Source: Oscillospiraceae bacterium
GTDB taxonomy: Bacteria; Bacillota; Clostridia; Oscillospirales; Ruminococcaceae
Length of the DNA stretch: 9,242 bases
Assembly (NCBI GenBank): GCA_015067375.1
Contig: SVMQ01000070.1
Span: 1 to 9,242, forward strand
Direction of reading: 5' to 3'
Positions within the stretch are counted from its first letter, which is position 1; every line of letters starts with the position of its first letter. Position numbers and translations under genes: made by a program. The notes beneath the pieces were generated by a model. It was not told the DNA's origin and ran no database searches. It saw only the letters and a program-made list of their open reading frames with translations. Of the stretch, positions 1 to 6,996 are shown in pieces.

Positions 1-1
1 C

Positions 2-769
2 AAACAGGCGCCCAATGATGATACATGGATAATTCGATTAAGATGCCGTGTGGGCGACAGTGTCGTGTTCAATTGCGCATTAAACAGCACTCTTGAAGCT
101 ACTGTAATACCTTCATCGATAGATTATGAAGATTGGGATTTCAGCGAAAACGCACCATTGGGTGCAAGAATATACATTAACGACTCTTCGCTTAACGATA
201 CTGGAATCGTAATATTCTTTGATAAAAACTCGGATTATCTCACTGAATTGGCAGACTGCACTAGCGTTTCTATTCAATGTGAGATCGAGAATGCCGATTC
301 TTCTATTTATCTGACTGTCGGCGAACTCTATGTATGGTATACGATGTCAGCCGACTTAAAAGGACTCGAAGAATATAAAGCTTCCAATGAAACGGTGGAA
401 GATGAATATACTTCTGAAGAAACCTATGAGCAGGTTGAAACAATCGAAAACCAGCCAGAAACAGAAGAACCTGTCGTTGAAGAAACAACCGAAGAAGCTC
501 CCATTACCAACGAATCCACTGAGGAACAGCCCATCATCAACGAAACCACAGAAGAACCCGTCATCAACGAAACAACCGAGGACGAGCCTGTTGCAGAGGA
601 GACCATTGAGGACAGACCAGCAGACGACACTCCTGCCGTTGATACCGAAGCTCCCACAGATACCGACAAGGGCGGAAGCCCCGACACAGGAGCAAACGGA
701 ATTGCCGCTACCGCCGCACTTAGCATAGTGGCATTAGGTGCTGTTATGCTTTCTCGCAAAAACAGATAA
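2..769 (+). CDS. Secreted, probably wall-anchored surface protein, 3' part only
   Basis: The reading frame is open from the first bases of the window, so the true start lies upstream; the GTG at 50 has no ribosome binding site and is not a credible start. The visible 255 codons hold an N-terminal globular part (about residues 1-120) rich in beta-type hydrophobic/polar alternation, with two cysteines, possibly an OB-fold-like domain (weak impression only). Next comes an acidic Glu/Thr/Pro-rich stalk encoded at 464-619. The C-terminus has the layout of a sortase signal: SPDTG (677-691), a hydrophobic stretch rich in Ala, Ile, Val and Leu, and the basic tail SRKNR. Canonical signals are LPxTG; related xPxTG variants such as NPxTG are, from memory, frequent in Ruminococcus-like genomes. 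I infer a surface protein with a wall-spanning stalk. Ligand and function are unknown. A terminator follows, so this is the last gene of its unit. Confidence 0.8.
   Translation, partial: KQAPNDDTWIIRLRCRVGDSVVFNCALNSTLEATVIPSSIDYEDWDFSENAPLGARIYINDSSLNDTGIVIFFDKNSDYLTELADCTSVSIQCEIENADSSIYLTVGELYVWYTMSADLKGLEEYKASNETVEDEYTSEETYEQVETIENQPETEEPVVEETTEEAPITNESTEEQPIINETTEEPVINETTEDEPVAEETIEDRPADDTPAVDTEAPTDTDKGGSPDTGANGIAATAALSIVALGAVMLSRKNR
464..619 (+). repeat. Decameric Glu/Thr/Pro repeat in the surface-protein stalk
   Basis: The encoded protein shows about five imperfect units of nine to eleven residues: EEPVVEETTE, EAPITNESTE, EQPIINETTE, EPVINETTED and EPVAEETIED. At DNA level two adjacent units (about 530-556 and 557-583) are nearly identical, which suggests recent duplication and likely length variation between strains. 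Acidic, Pro/Thr-rich repeats of this kind usually form extended stalks that lift a domain through the cell wall; that role is inferred. Confidence 0.75.
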
Positions 770-803
770 CCACCACTTATCTTCATAAACTATCCTCATA
801 ATG

Positions 804-831
804 AAACGCGGAGCTTTTTGCCCCGCGTTTT
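804..831 (+). terminator. Rho-independent terminator after the surface-protein gene
   Basis: An 8-bp perfect stem (AAACGCGG at 804-811 with CCGCGTTT at 823-830) encloses an 11-nt loop. The U-tract is short (828-831), so efficiency is uncertain. It lies 35 bp after the stop codon. Confidence 0.7.
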
Positions 832-896
832 CATATATATCCGATAAAACTGATTTGTTAAAAATGCACAAAATGTAATTTATCACCAAAAAAGTA

Positions 897-925
897 TTGT
901 ATATATTTGCAAAATATGTTATAAT
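897..925 (+). promoter_or_regulatory. Sigma-A type promoter with extended -10, for the STAS-like gene
   Basis: The -35 is TTGTAT (897-902), the spacer is 17 bp, and the -10 is TATAAT (920-925) preceded by TG at 917-918, giving an extended -10. Upstream sequence is A/T-rich, as in an UP element. The predicted start is near 932, giving a leader of about 43 nt. Confidence 0.8.
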
Positions 926-932
926 CAATACA

Positions 933-947
933 TCAGAATTTATCTGA
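933..947 (+). promoter_or_regulatory. Small inverted repeat at the predicted transcription start
   Basis: TCAGA (933-937) and TCTGA (943-947) are exact inverted arms around a 5-nt spacer, immediately after the predicted start. It could be a repressor operator or a short 5' hairpin. Arms of 5 bp can occur by chance in A/T-rich DNA. Confidence 0.25.
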
Positions 948-974
948 GGACTATTACAAAGGAGTGATCTTATT

Positions 975-1370
975 ATGAATCAGAAGCACGGCGCACAGAC
1001 AGTAGAGACTATTATGGGCAAGAAGTATATCAAATCAGGTGCCGTAGGCTCTACCACACTTGAAGAGATACAGTGGCTGACAAAGACACTGGTAAACGCA
1101 TCTGCAGCGTGGAAAGCAACAGGCTGGGGATACATCTCGGACATCAGCAAGATGTCGCCCGTTACACCCGATATCAGCGCAGAGCTTGTCAATCTGCACA
1201 AGGCGCTTGAGACCTCCAACTGCAAAGCCATGGCTTTTGTTGTCGGAAGCTCCATATTCACCGACGCTCAGGCTAAGTCCCACCAGAAGCAGTCAAAGGC
1301 AGGCATTCAGGAGGGTCACTTCAAGACCGAGGCAGAGGCTATTGCTTGGCTTGACACTATCGTAAAGTAA
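975..1370 (+). CDS. Small STAS/SpoIIAA-like protein
   Basis: This 131-residue soluble protein has no signal peptide or membrane segment. Translation starts at ATG 975, ten bases after a strong AAAGGAG (958-964). The pattern fits the alternating strand/helix STAS or SpoIIAA-like fold: a strand leading into WGYISDISKMSPVTPD (residues 51-66), a helix with LVNLHKALE (71-79), a second strand AMAFVVGSS (85-93), and a C-terminal helix FKTEAEAIAWLDTIVK (116-131) of the kind seen in SpoIIAA-like and STAS-like proteins. This is pattern recognition rather than a confirmed family match. The DSSG-type serine phosphorylated in true anti-anti-sigma factors is not evident, and no partner kinase or sigma gene lies nearby. 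It has its own promoter and terminator, so it is monocistronic. Molecular role unknown. Confidence 0.8.
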   Translation: MNQKHGAQTVETIMGKKYIKSGAVGSTTLEEIQWLTKTLVNASAAWKATGWGYISDISKMSPVTPDISAELVNLHKALETSNCKAMAFVVGSSIFTDAQAKSHQKQSKAGIQEGHFKTEAEAIAWLDTIVK

Positions 1371-1390
1371 AAGATCTCATACATAAAACG

Positions 1391-1419
1391 ACCTCCCCGA
1401 TCGTAATCGGGGAGGTTTT
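1391..1419. terminator. Bidirectional terminator between convergent units
   Basis: A perfect 11-bp GC-rich stem (ACCTCCCCGAT at 1391-1401 with ATCGGGGAGGT at 1406-1416) has a 4-nt loop. It is followed by TTTT on the + strand and CGTTTTAT on the - strand. It lies between the stop codons of the STAS-like gene (1370) and the LRR gene (1431) and can serve both. Confidence 0.9.
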
Positions 1420-1430
1420 GTTGTGCCGTA

Positions 1431-2063
1431 TCAATTGCTCCAGATGCAAAGCGTTTCAAGTCCGATAAGCTTTTCGATACCATCCATACTGTTGAGCCTT
1501 ATTTCGCCAAGCTCCAGCACGCGAAGCTTGTTCATCACGCCAAGAAAAGCAATATTATGAATATCCTGTTCACACCCGTTAAGCCGAAGAGCCTCTACAT
1601 TGGTGAAGTATGCGAGATCCTCCGCGAAAAACAGTTCATCGTTTTCGCCCGCAAAGCTGTAGTCGTCCTCCTCTGCCCAGTAAGTTACAACATCCTCGTT
1701 AAAGTTTTGCATAGCGGCTTCGTCGTAATTCGGCTCACTCCAGTCATGCTGACGAAGCTCATCCTTTATGCTTAACTCTTTGTTTGGCGGATAGTATTCA
1801 GCAACCTCTATAAACTCTTCTATATGCGCAAACCTGCCCGTATCATCAAGAGAACAGAAATTCCACTCGTCACCTGCATCATCAAAGTAAAAATCCTTTG
1901 GAAGAGTGTTCTTACCGAGCGACATCTCATGGTCGTGGGTCGTGGCAATTCTGAGATATTTTATCTGAGCAAGATCTGTATCCATTATCGGTGAATCGCC
2001 CAAGCCAAGATACTCCTTGACGCAGCGTTCCAGAAATTTCGATTTTAAATTGATCTCCGACAT
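1431..2063 (-). CDS. Acidic leucine-rich-repeat protein, cotranscribed with fucI
   Basis: This 210-residue protein is cytoplasmic by sequence: no signal peptide and no membrane segment. It is strongly acidic, with about 45 Asp/Glu against about 17 Lys/Arg. The C-terminal third has leucine-rich-repeat spacing: VEALRLNGCEQDIHNIAFLG (156-175), then LRVLELGEIRLNSMDGIEKL (180-199), then a half unit GLETLCIWSN at the end. A possible degenerate unit, LAQIKYLRIA, sits near residue 31. The middle (about 50-150) resembles nothing I can name. The start codon follows AAGGAG (2069-2074) at good spacing, and that site begins directly beside the fucI stop codon with only 12 nt between the genes, so the two are very likely cotranscribed and possibly translationally coupled. 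LRR folds bind proteins; the partner is unknown. The end inside a repeat could be natural or a truncation; no continuation is visible in the 60 bp beyond the stop. Confidence 0.8.
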   Translation of the reverse strand: MSEINLKSKFLERCVKEYLGLGDSPIMDTDLAQIKYLRIATTHDHEMSLGKNTLPKDFYFDDAGDEWNFCSLDDTGRFAHIEEFIEVAEYYPPNKELSIKDELRQHDWSEPNYDEAAMQNFNEDVVTYWAEEDDYSFAGENDELFFAEDLAYFTNVEALRLNGCEQDIHNIAFLGVMNKLRVLELGEIRLNSMDGIEKLIGLETLCIWSN

Positions 2064-2075
2064 AAAAACTCCTTA

Positions 2076-3851
2076 TTAATACAGGCTGCCGTAAGCTGCG
2101 CAAGCTCTGTAATCCGCACCCTCAAGATCCTTTGTGCCGAATGCAGACCAAGCGTGCGGTCTGAACAGACGGTCATCGGAAATGTTGTGCATAGATACGG
2201 GAATTCTCAGCATACTTGCGAGAGTAACGAGATCCTCTCCGATATGACCGTACACGAATGCACCGTGGTTAGCGCCCCAGTTAGCCATAACGCTGTAAAC
2301 GTCGCCTGTCGCACCCTCTGTGCAGATGGGAGCAAACCATGTGCTGGGCCATGTGGGATCGGTTCTGTCAAGCAGGGTCTTGTTTACATCCTTGGGAAGC
2401 TCCACTGTGTAGCCCTCGATGATCTGGATAGTGGGGCCAAGTCCCTTTACAAGGTTAACACGCGCGAATGTGCAAGGCATGATACCCTGTGTAGAGAAGC
2501 TGGAGGAGAATCCGCCGCCGCGGAAGTAGCCAAGGTTAGCGCAAGGCCATGTTGTTGCACCAAGGCAAGCGTCGATGTCCTTGTCTGTCATATCCCACCA
2601 GCTCTTCATGATGCTCTCGCCGTTCTCGTCCTTTACCGCGCCTGTGCCGTCAAGTGCAGCAGCGCCGCTGTTGATGAGGTGGATGAAGCCGTTTGCAGCC
2701 TTGCCCTCAGGCTTCCAGCCTGTTACGCGCTCTACAGCGTCGGGCGACCAGTATGTACGAACATCAGCGAATACAGCAGCCTTGCCTGTCAGCAGGTGCA
2801 GGAACATCAGTGTTACGCCGTTAAGACCGTCATTCTCTGTTGCAAAGGGGATAGGCTCGCGTGCGCCATTCCAGTCGAAGGTGGAGTTGAGTATAGCCTC
2901 AGTGAAATCAGCATTGGGCATGAAGTCTGTCCAGTTTCTCTGTCCCTGGAAGCCGCCGCCGATAGCGTTTCTGCCCTTTGCCTCCTCAAGCCAGCCCTTG
3001 TCGGCAAGCTTCTTGTTGCCATGCAGGATATCACGGATGATGCAGGTCATCTTTGCGATGAACTCCCAGTTCTCCTCCTTTTCCTTAGCGGAGAGAACGG
3101 GGCGCATATATGTCATGCCCGGTGTGGGGTTGATATCTACGCCCTCGGGACACTTTTCCTTTATCCATGCGAGAGCCTTCTTGTATTCGTCCTCGTCGTA
3201 GATGCCGAGCTTTTCGCGGCGGATTATCTCGGACATATCGCACCACTCGGGATGGATGCCGAGATAGGAGCGGAAGAAATCCTCGTTGCAGTAGGAGCCT
3301 GCGATACCCATAGACACCGCGCCGATGTTGACATAGCTCTTGTTCTTCATTGCGCCGACAGCGACTGCACAGCGTGCAAAGCGCAGCAGCTTCTCCTCAA
3401 CGTCAGCAGGGATGGTCTTGTCGTCTGCATCCTTTACGTCATGACCGTAGATGGAGTAGCAGGGCATACCTATCTGTGCGTAAGCAGAGTTAGCAGCAGC
3501 AAGGAATACCGCGCCGGGGCGCTCTGTGCCGTTGAAGCCCCAGATAGCCTTAATGGTGTTGGGATTTTCGTCGATTACTGTTGTAACATAGCACCAGCAG
3601 GGGGTAACTGTCAGAGTCGCAACAACGTTCTCTGTCGCAAACTTGTCTGCACAGGCTGCACTCTCGGCGATGCCGCCGATAGTGGTGTCTGCAATGACGC
3701 ACTCAACAGGCTCTCCGCTTGCATGGCGCACCTTGGAGGAGATAAGCTCTGCAGCAGCCTTAGCCATGTTCATGGTCTGCTCCTCAAGACCCTCGCGGAT
3801 GCTGAACTGTCTGCCGTCGATCACGGGACGTATGCCGATCTTTGGTAACAT
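2076..3851 (-). CDS. fucI: L-fucose isomerase
   Basis: FucI interconverts L-fucose and L-fuculose (and D-arabinose and D-ribulose) in the cytoplasm, the first step of fucose use. The family forms a Mn-dependent hexamer. The match is visible along the whole length: [13 protein letters not shown] at the N-terminus, [67 protein letters not shown]-type segment, [29 protein letters not shown] and NWGANHG. The metal ligands of the E. coli enzyme (Glu337, Asp361, His528) correspond here to Glu339 in ATEND, Asp363 in FADVRTYW and His529 in GANHG. The start at 3851 is chosen over an in-frame ATG at 3869: AAAGGAAG at 3859-3866 precedes it by 7 nt, the product is then 591 residues, the E. coli length, and the upstream ATG lacks a ribosome binding site. 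An acidic LRR gene follows after 12 nt. No kinase, aldolase or transporter for fucose is present in the window. Confidence 0.97.
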   Translation of the reverse strand: MLPKIGIRPVIDGRQFSIREGLEEQTMNMAKAAAELISSKVRHASGEPVECVIADTTIGGIAESAACADKFATENVVATLTVTPCWCYVTTVIDENPNTIKAIWGFNGTERPGAVFLAAANSAYAQIGMPCYSIYGHDVKDADDKTIPADVEEKLLRFARCAVAVGAMKNKSYVNIGAVSMGIAGSYCNEDFFRSYLGIHPEWCDMSEIIRREKLGIYDEDEYKKALAWIKEKCPEGVDINPTPGMTYMRPVLSAKEKEENWEFIAKMTCIIRDILHGNKKLADKGWLEEAKGRNAIGGGFQGQRNWTDFMPNADFTEAILNSTFDWNGAREPIPFATENDGLNGVTLMFLHLLTGKAAVFADVRTYWSPDAVERVTGWKPEGKAANGFIHLINSGAAALDGTGAVKDENGESIMKSWWDMTDKDIDACLGATTWPCANLGYFRGGGFSSSFSTQGIMPCTFARVNLVKGLGPTIQIIEGYTVELPKDVNKTLLDRTDPTWPSTWFAPICTEGATGDVYSVMANWGANHGAFVYGHIGEDLVTLASMLRIPVSMHNISDDRLFRPHAWSAFGTKDLEGADYRACAAYGSLY

Positions 3852-3858
3852 AATGATA

Positions 3859-3866
3859 CTTCCTTT
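3859..3866 (-). promoter_or_regulatory. Ribosome binding site that fixes the fucI start
   Basis: AAAGGAAG on the - strand sits 7 nt before ATG 3851. It overlaps the codons that would follow the alternative in-frame ATG at 3869, which makes that longer start implausible. Confidence 0.85.
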
Positions 3867-3889
3867 CATACAATAGAATTAGTGTGCTG

Positions 3890-3904
3890 TTAAAACGATT
3901 TCAT
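3890..3904 (-). promoter_or_regulatory. cre-like catabolite-repression operator in the fucI leader
   Basis: On the - strand the 15-mer ATGAAATCGTTTTAA fits the Bacillus CcpA consensus WTGNAANCGNWNNCW at every defined position except the penultimate C, which is A. It is centred about 16 bp downstream of the predicted fucI transcription start, a usual position for a roadblock or repressing cre. That a CcpA homologue acts here is inferred; one match to a degenerate consensus is not proof. Confidence 0.5.
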
Positions 3905-3919
3905 AAAAAATCCATCTTA

Positions 3920-3948
3920 ATTATACCAAATCCGAAGCGAAAAATCAA
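3920..3948 (-). promoter_or_regulatory. Sigma-A type promoter of the fucI-LRR operon
   Basis: On the - strand the -35 is TTGATT (3943-3948), the spacer is 17 bp, and the -10 is TATAAT (3920-3925), extended by TG one base upstream. The DNA above the -35 is A/T-rich. The predicted start is near 3913, giving a leader of about 60 nt that holds the cre-like site. Confidence 0.85.
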
Positions 3949-3971
3949 TAGAATTTTTACAAAATGTACAA

Positions 3972-4003
3972 ATTCAGCCGCCCCGAAAACAGAGCGGCTG
4001 AAT
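3972..4003 (-). terminator. Terminator of the zinc-ribbon membrane protein gene
   Basis: A 10-bp stem (ATTCAGCCGC at 3972-3981 with GCGGCTGAAT at 3994-4003) encloses a 12-nt loop and begins one base after the stop codon. The following - strand sequence is T-rich but interrupted (TTTGTACATTTT), so termination may be incomplete and some readthrough into fucI is possible. Confidence 0.7.
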
Positions 4004-4004
4004 A

Positions 4005-6746
4005 TTATTTCTCAAAGATCATCACGATATCCTCTATGCCTTCCTCGCGCGCGACCAGTTTGCCGTTTTCCAGTGTCAGTACAGTAGGCACATCGCCGCT
4101 GCTTGTCTTTTCTATCATCACAAGCTCTGTGCCGTCGTAAGTCCATACAGCAGGCGCCGTCATTCCGAGGTAACTGAAATATCCCGTTCCGTCATCGCAC
4201 ACCTCGAAAGAATAGTCCGCCATGCCAAGCTCCTCAGAAGTGAACTCATATCCATACATGACGGATGATGCAAATCGCCACACGCCGATAAGCCCGTCTG
4301 ACTTTGCCTTTGCTATCTCCTGCTTTGTGGCTGTGACAGACGAAGCCGCGGCATTTTCTGCGATCTCGTTCATCTGTCCGCACACTTCCGTGGCTGACAC
4401 GATATAGCTATCCGCCTTTTGTGAGTAGCTGTCAAGATCCTCTTTTGTTATCTCAGGCGAATTGATAAGCTCTGAATAACACTCGCTTATTGAATTATAA
4501 AGCTCTACTGCTTCGTCAGCGATGTCGTCCGTCAGATGCTCCTGTGCGGAATAATAGGTGGTGTCTATCTGCTCCATCGCATCAATAAGCTTATCAGCCA
4601 GAGCGTCTATCTCCTCCTGCGACACAGGCTCGACAAGCTTTTCATCTATCGCCTGTCCAGCCATTTCTGCAAGCGGTGCAAGTAACTCGTCTATTGCGCC
4701 GCCGTCTACTCCGCAAGCATCCGTGATGTCAGTCAGCAGCTCCTTGAGATATACCAGCGACTCTTTGTTTTCAAATGTCCATGTTTCTATCTCTGTGATA
4801 TCCAGCGCGTCTGCAGGGACATCGCCTATCTTCACATCTTTCGGAGTGACAGATGTGTTAAATGCAAGCTTTCCGTATTCCGCTGCTTCCAGATACATAC
4901 TTCCCGTGTAGGTGTCGCCGTCAACAGTGTACTTGACGCCAGCGCGGAAAGCGCTTCCTTTCTCCTTGCTGTCCTTTGTGCCTGCAAGATAAACATGGAA
5001 ATCACCGACAACTACCTTGCCTGTACCAAACTCCACGATAGCCGCATCGGTATAATCAAGATTAAAGCCTACCTTTGCGCCAATTCCCGAATTCAGCTCG
5101 AAATGTATCTTTCCGCTTGTTTCCGTTTCCTTTATCACCAACGCTGTAAGCAGCTCTCTTTTGTCGTTGAATACAGACGCGCCTATCTCATCCTCGCCGT
5201 TTGCATAGCCGACGCCGTAGGTCTCCTCGCCCACGGTCACCGAATACGACTTGCCGAGGATATTGTTGTTATAGTCAACTATCGTGCGCACCTGCGCGCT
5301 GACTTCAGTGCTGCTCTTTACCTTTTCAGCGACCTCGCTGAGATCGGAACGAAGATCTTCCTCGGTATAGTCAGCACCGCAATACTCAGTGATCTCCATC
5401 ACCATGGAGGAGATATACTCGTTATCGGCGATGCAGTCTATCATATCCGTGACCATATCACCGACCTTTTCGTCGGTCATATCGACCAGTACCAGTCTGC
5501 CTTTGACTGTAACGCCGCCTATCTCAAGCTCGCCCTTTTCTATCTCGACCTCCGCTTCGGAATAGCAGGCAAGATATATCTTCGCAAGCTCCATCACAAG
5601 CTCTTTTGTCTTGTCAACATCAAGCTTTACATCAAGCTCATCAAGCGCCTCGCCTGTATCCAGCTTTATTGCGATGCTCTTTTGCGATGCAAACGGGAAG
5701 CTCAGTGCTATCGTACCGTCAGCCAGCGCGATCAGCCTTGCATCAAACGAGGTATCACTGCCCTCTGTTATAGCAAACTGAGCCTGCATCGCGTCGCCCT
5801 CTGCAGCGACCTCCACAGCGACCGACATATTGCTTATCGCTGCAAGCACCTCGTCTATATCGTCCGCATATTCATCCAGATGGAGTGCGCTCTTTGCCGC
5901 ATCTGAAAGCTCCGCCTCCAGATTGCATTTCAGCTGTGCGCCGTTCGTGCCGTAAGCTTCCTGAAGCGTCTGTTCATACAGCTCTATAAGACCTCGGATG
6001 TCGAATATACCGCCATCCTCGCCGCCTGCCGCATCAACAGTGCGATACATCTTTGCCGCATTGCCTATCGCATCCGAAGCGGCACGGCTGAGATCGTCCG
6101 ACGAAAGTTCGCTGCCCTCGGGCGTCATAAGATCCACCGCGCCGAGTATGCTCTTTGCTTCAAGCTGTGCTGCATATCTTCCGTCGCCAAGTATCAGATT
6201 CAAGAACCATCCGCGGAAGAAAAGTCCGATAACAAGTGCCGCCACAGCTATCACCAGCACGACAGAAAGCACTATCCAGCGCACTGTTTTCTTCTTTTTT
6301 GCAGGTTTAACGACAGCGGTATCGCCCGATGAATTCTGTATATCAGGCAAAGATCCCGTAGCAGGAGTGCGCTCGGATTGATTTGCAGGAGTGACCAGCC
6401 CACCCATAGAAGCCGCTATCGAAGCTGCATTACGCGCATCCGCCGTTGCATCACCGTAAACCGATGGAGAAACAGGCTCGGTCGCCTTTGAGGGAATAAG
6501 CGGATCCTGAGGCTGTGTGGATACAGTTGGCGCATCACCGATCGTCTGTGTTTCTGTCGGCATCGGTACATTTGTCTGTGCCGCGGATATAGCAGCGCCG
6601 CACACCGCACAAAAGCGTGCAGCAGACGGATTATCCGCGCCGCAGGCAGGACATTTTCCCATAGGCGGTGCATCTACAACTGCGCCGCACTGCTGACAGA
6701 ACTTCGCTCCGTCAGGCATGTGGGCATTACATTTATTACAATTCAT
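4005..6746 (-). CDS. Large zinc-ribbon membrane protein with extracytoplasmic domain
   Basis: The 913-residue product starts with two zinc ribbons of CxxC-10-CxxC form (Cys3, 6, 17, 20 and Cys32, 35, 46, 49). A Ser/Thr/Pro/Ala-rich linker (about 52-150) follows, then a KKKK cluster and one transmembrane helix (about 157-177). With positive residues before the helix, the ribbons should be cytosolic and residues 180-913 outside. The outer part has a helical start, a long beta-rich middle, an acidic helical segment (about 704-818), and a final 95-residue domain beginning LIGVWRF, with a TGYFSY strand and WTYDGTEL, a pattern that recalls small lipocalin-like beta-barrel domains at the ends of clostridial surface proteins. 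GAAAGGAA at 6753-6760 supports the start. It has its own promoter and terminator, so it is monocistronic, and it is divergent from the adaptor-permease operon. Its function is unknown; signal sensing or envelope scaffolding are guesses. Confidence 0.9.
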   Translation of the reverse strand: MNCNKCNAHMPDGAKFCQQCGAVVDAPPMGKCPACGADNPSAARFCAVCGAAISAAQTNVPMPTETQTIGDAPTVSTQPQDPLIPSKATEPVSPSVYGDATADARNAASIAASMGGLVTPANQSERTPATGSLPDIQNSSGDTAVVKPAKKKKTVRWIVLSVVLVIAVAALVIGLFFRGWFLNLILGDGRYAAQLEAKSILGAVDLMTPEGSELSSDDLSRAASDAIGNAAKMYRTVDAAGGEDGGIFDIRGLIELYEQTLQEAYGTNGAQLKCNLEAELSDAAKSALHLDEYADDIDEVLAAISNMSVAVEVAAEGDAMQAQFAITEGSDTSFDARLIALADGTIALSFPFASQKSIAIKLDTGEALDELDVKLDVDKTKELVMELAKIYLACYSEAEVEIEKGELEIGGVTVKGRLVLVDMTDEKVGDMVTDMIDCIADNEYISSMVMEITEYCGADYTEEDLRSDLSEVAEKVKSSTEVSAQVRTIVDYNNNILGKSYSVTVGEETYGVGYANGEDEIGASVFNDKRELLTALVIKETETSGKIHFELNSGIGAKVGFNLDYTDAAIVEFGTGKVVVGDFHVYLAGTKDSKEKGSAFRAGVKYTVDGDTYTGSMYLEAAEYGKLAFNTSVTPKDVKIGDVPADALDITEIETWTFENKESLVYLKELLTDITDACGVDGGAIDELLAPLAEMAGQAIDEKLVEPVSQEEIDALADKLIDAMEQIDTTYYSAQEHLTDDIADEAVELYNSISECYSELINSPEITKEDLDSYSQKADSYIVSATEVCGQMNEIAENAAASSVTATKQEIAKAKSDGLIGVWRFASSVMYGYEFTSEELGMADYSFEVCDDGTGYFSYLGMTAPAVWTYDGTELVMIEKTSSGDVPTVLTLENGKLVAREEGIEDIVMIFEK

Positions 6747-6775
6747 ATTATGTTCCTTTCGATTGCCGTGTTCAA

Positions 6776-6788
6776 GATATACGATATC
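6776..6788 (-). promoter_or_regulatory. Short palindrome at the start of the zinc-ribbon gene transcript
   Basis: GATAT and ATATC are exact inverted arms around a 3-nt spacer, lying at about +1 to +13 of the predicted transcript. It could be an operator, but a 5-bp A/T-rich arm carries little weight. Confidence 0.2.
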
Positions 6789-6794
6789 ATTTTA

Positions 6795-6823
6795 ATTCTA
6801 TTACTAAATCGCCGCTATGTCAA
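6795..6823 (-). promoter_or_regulatory. Consensus sigma-A promoter of the zinc-ribbon gene
   Basis: On the - strand the -35 is a perfect TTGACA (6818-6823), the spacer is 17 bp and the -10 is TAGAAT (6795-6800), one base from consensus. The predicted start is near 6788, giving a leader of about 42 nt. Confidence 0.85.
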
Positions 6824-6859
6824 CCGCTTTCGCCACAAAAAACTCTCAACTTTTTTAGG

Positions 6860-6865
6860 TATAAT
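6860..6865 (+). promoter_or_regulatory. Possible -10 element for the adaptor-permease operon
   Basis: A perfect TATAAT at 6860-6865 lies about 130 bp before the adaptor start, but no recognisable -35 is placed 16-18 bp upstream (the position is an A-tract) and there is no TG extension. If used, it would give a leader of about 125 nt with two small hairpins (6899-6910 and 6923-6936), and the operon might depend on an activator. I see no better promoter between 6747 and 6996. Confidence 0.35.
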
Positions 6866-6996
6866 CCACAAATCATCCGACTCTGTGCAATAACGCCGCC
6901 TGGCAGCAGGATATCAAAACATCTGTGAGACCACAGGAATAATTCACCGCATTTTTTCCAAACTAGTACAGTAATATCTGCGAAAGGAAGATCTGT

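Noticed and set aside
424..786. A - strand Ser/Val-rich frame opposite the surface-protein repeats
   Set aside because: The reading results from the reverse of the Glu/Thr repeat codons and is low in complexity.
868..877. Identical 10-mer ACAAAATGTA here and at 3959-3968, near two promoters
   Set aside because: The two copies have opposite orientation and different distances to their promoters, and A/T-rich 10-mers recur by chance.
2154..3848. A 564-codon open frame on the + strand across the whole of fucI
   Set aside because: It mirrors the codon bias of the fucI strand; the fucI product is unmistakable along its whole length, and the antisense product is Cys/Val/Leu-rich without recognisable domains.
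3852..3869. Longer fucI start at ATG 3869 (adds six residues)
   Set aside because: The AAAGGAAG ribosome binding site falls inside the extension and points to ATG 3851, which also gives the family length of 591.
4995..5906. A 303-codon + strand frame inside the zinc-ribbon gene
   Set aside because: Antisense shadow of a well-supported gene, with no ribosome binding site, promoter or family resemblance.
6819..6833. Second cre-like sequence overlapping the -35 of the zinc-ribbon promoter
   Set aside because: It keeps only the central GAAAGCG core and misses several consensus positions on both flanks.
6899..6936. Two small hairpins (CCTG/CAGG and CTGTG/CACAG) in the adaptor leader as a riboswitch
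   Set aside because: Stems of 4-5 bp with no recognised aptamer pattern and no terminator or sequestered ribosome binding site.
6972..6977. TAATAT as the promoter -10 of the adaptor gene
   Set aside because: There is no -35 at proper spacing, and transcription would begin inside the ribosome binding site.
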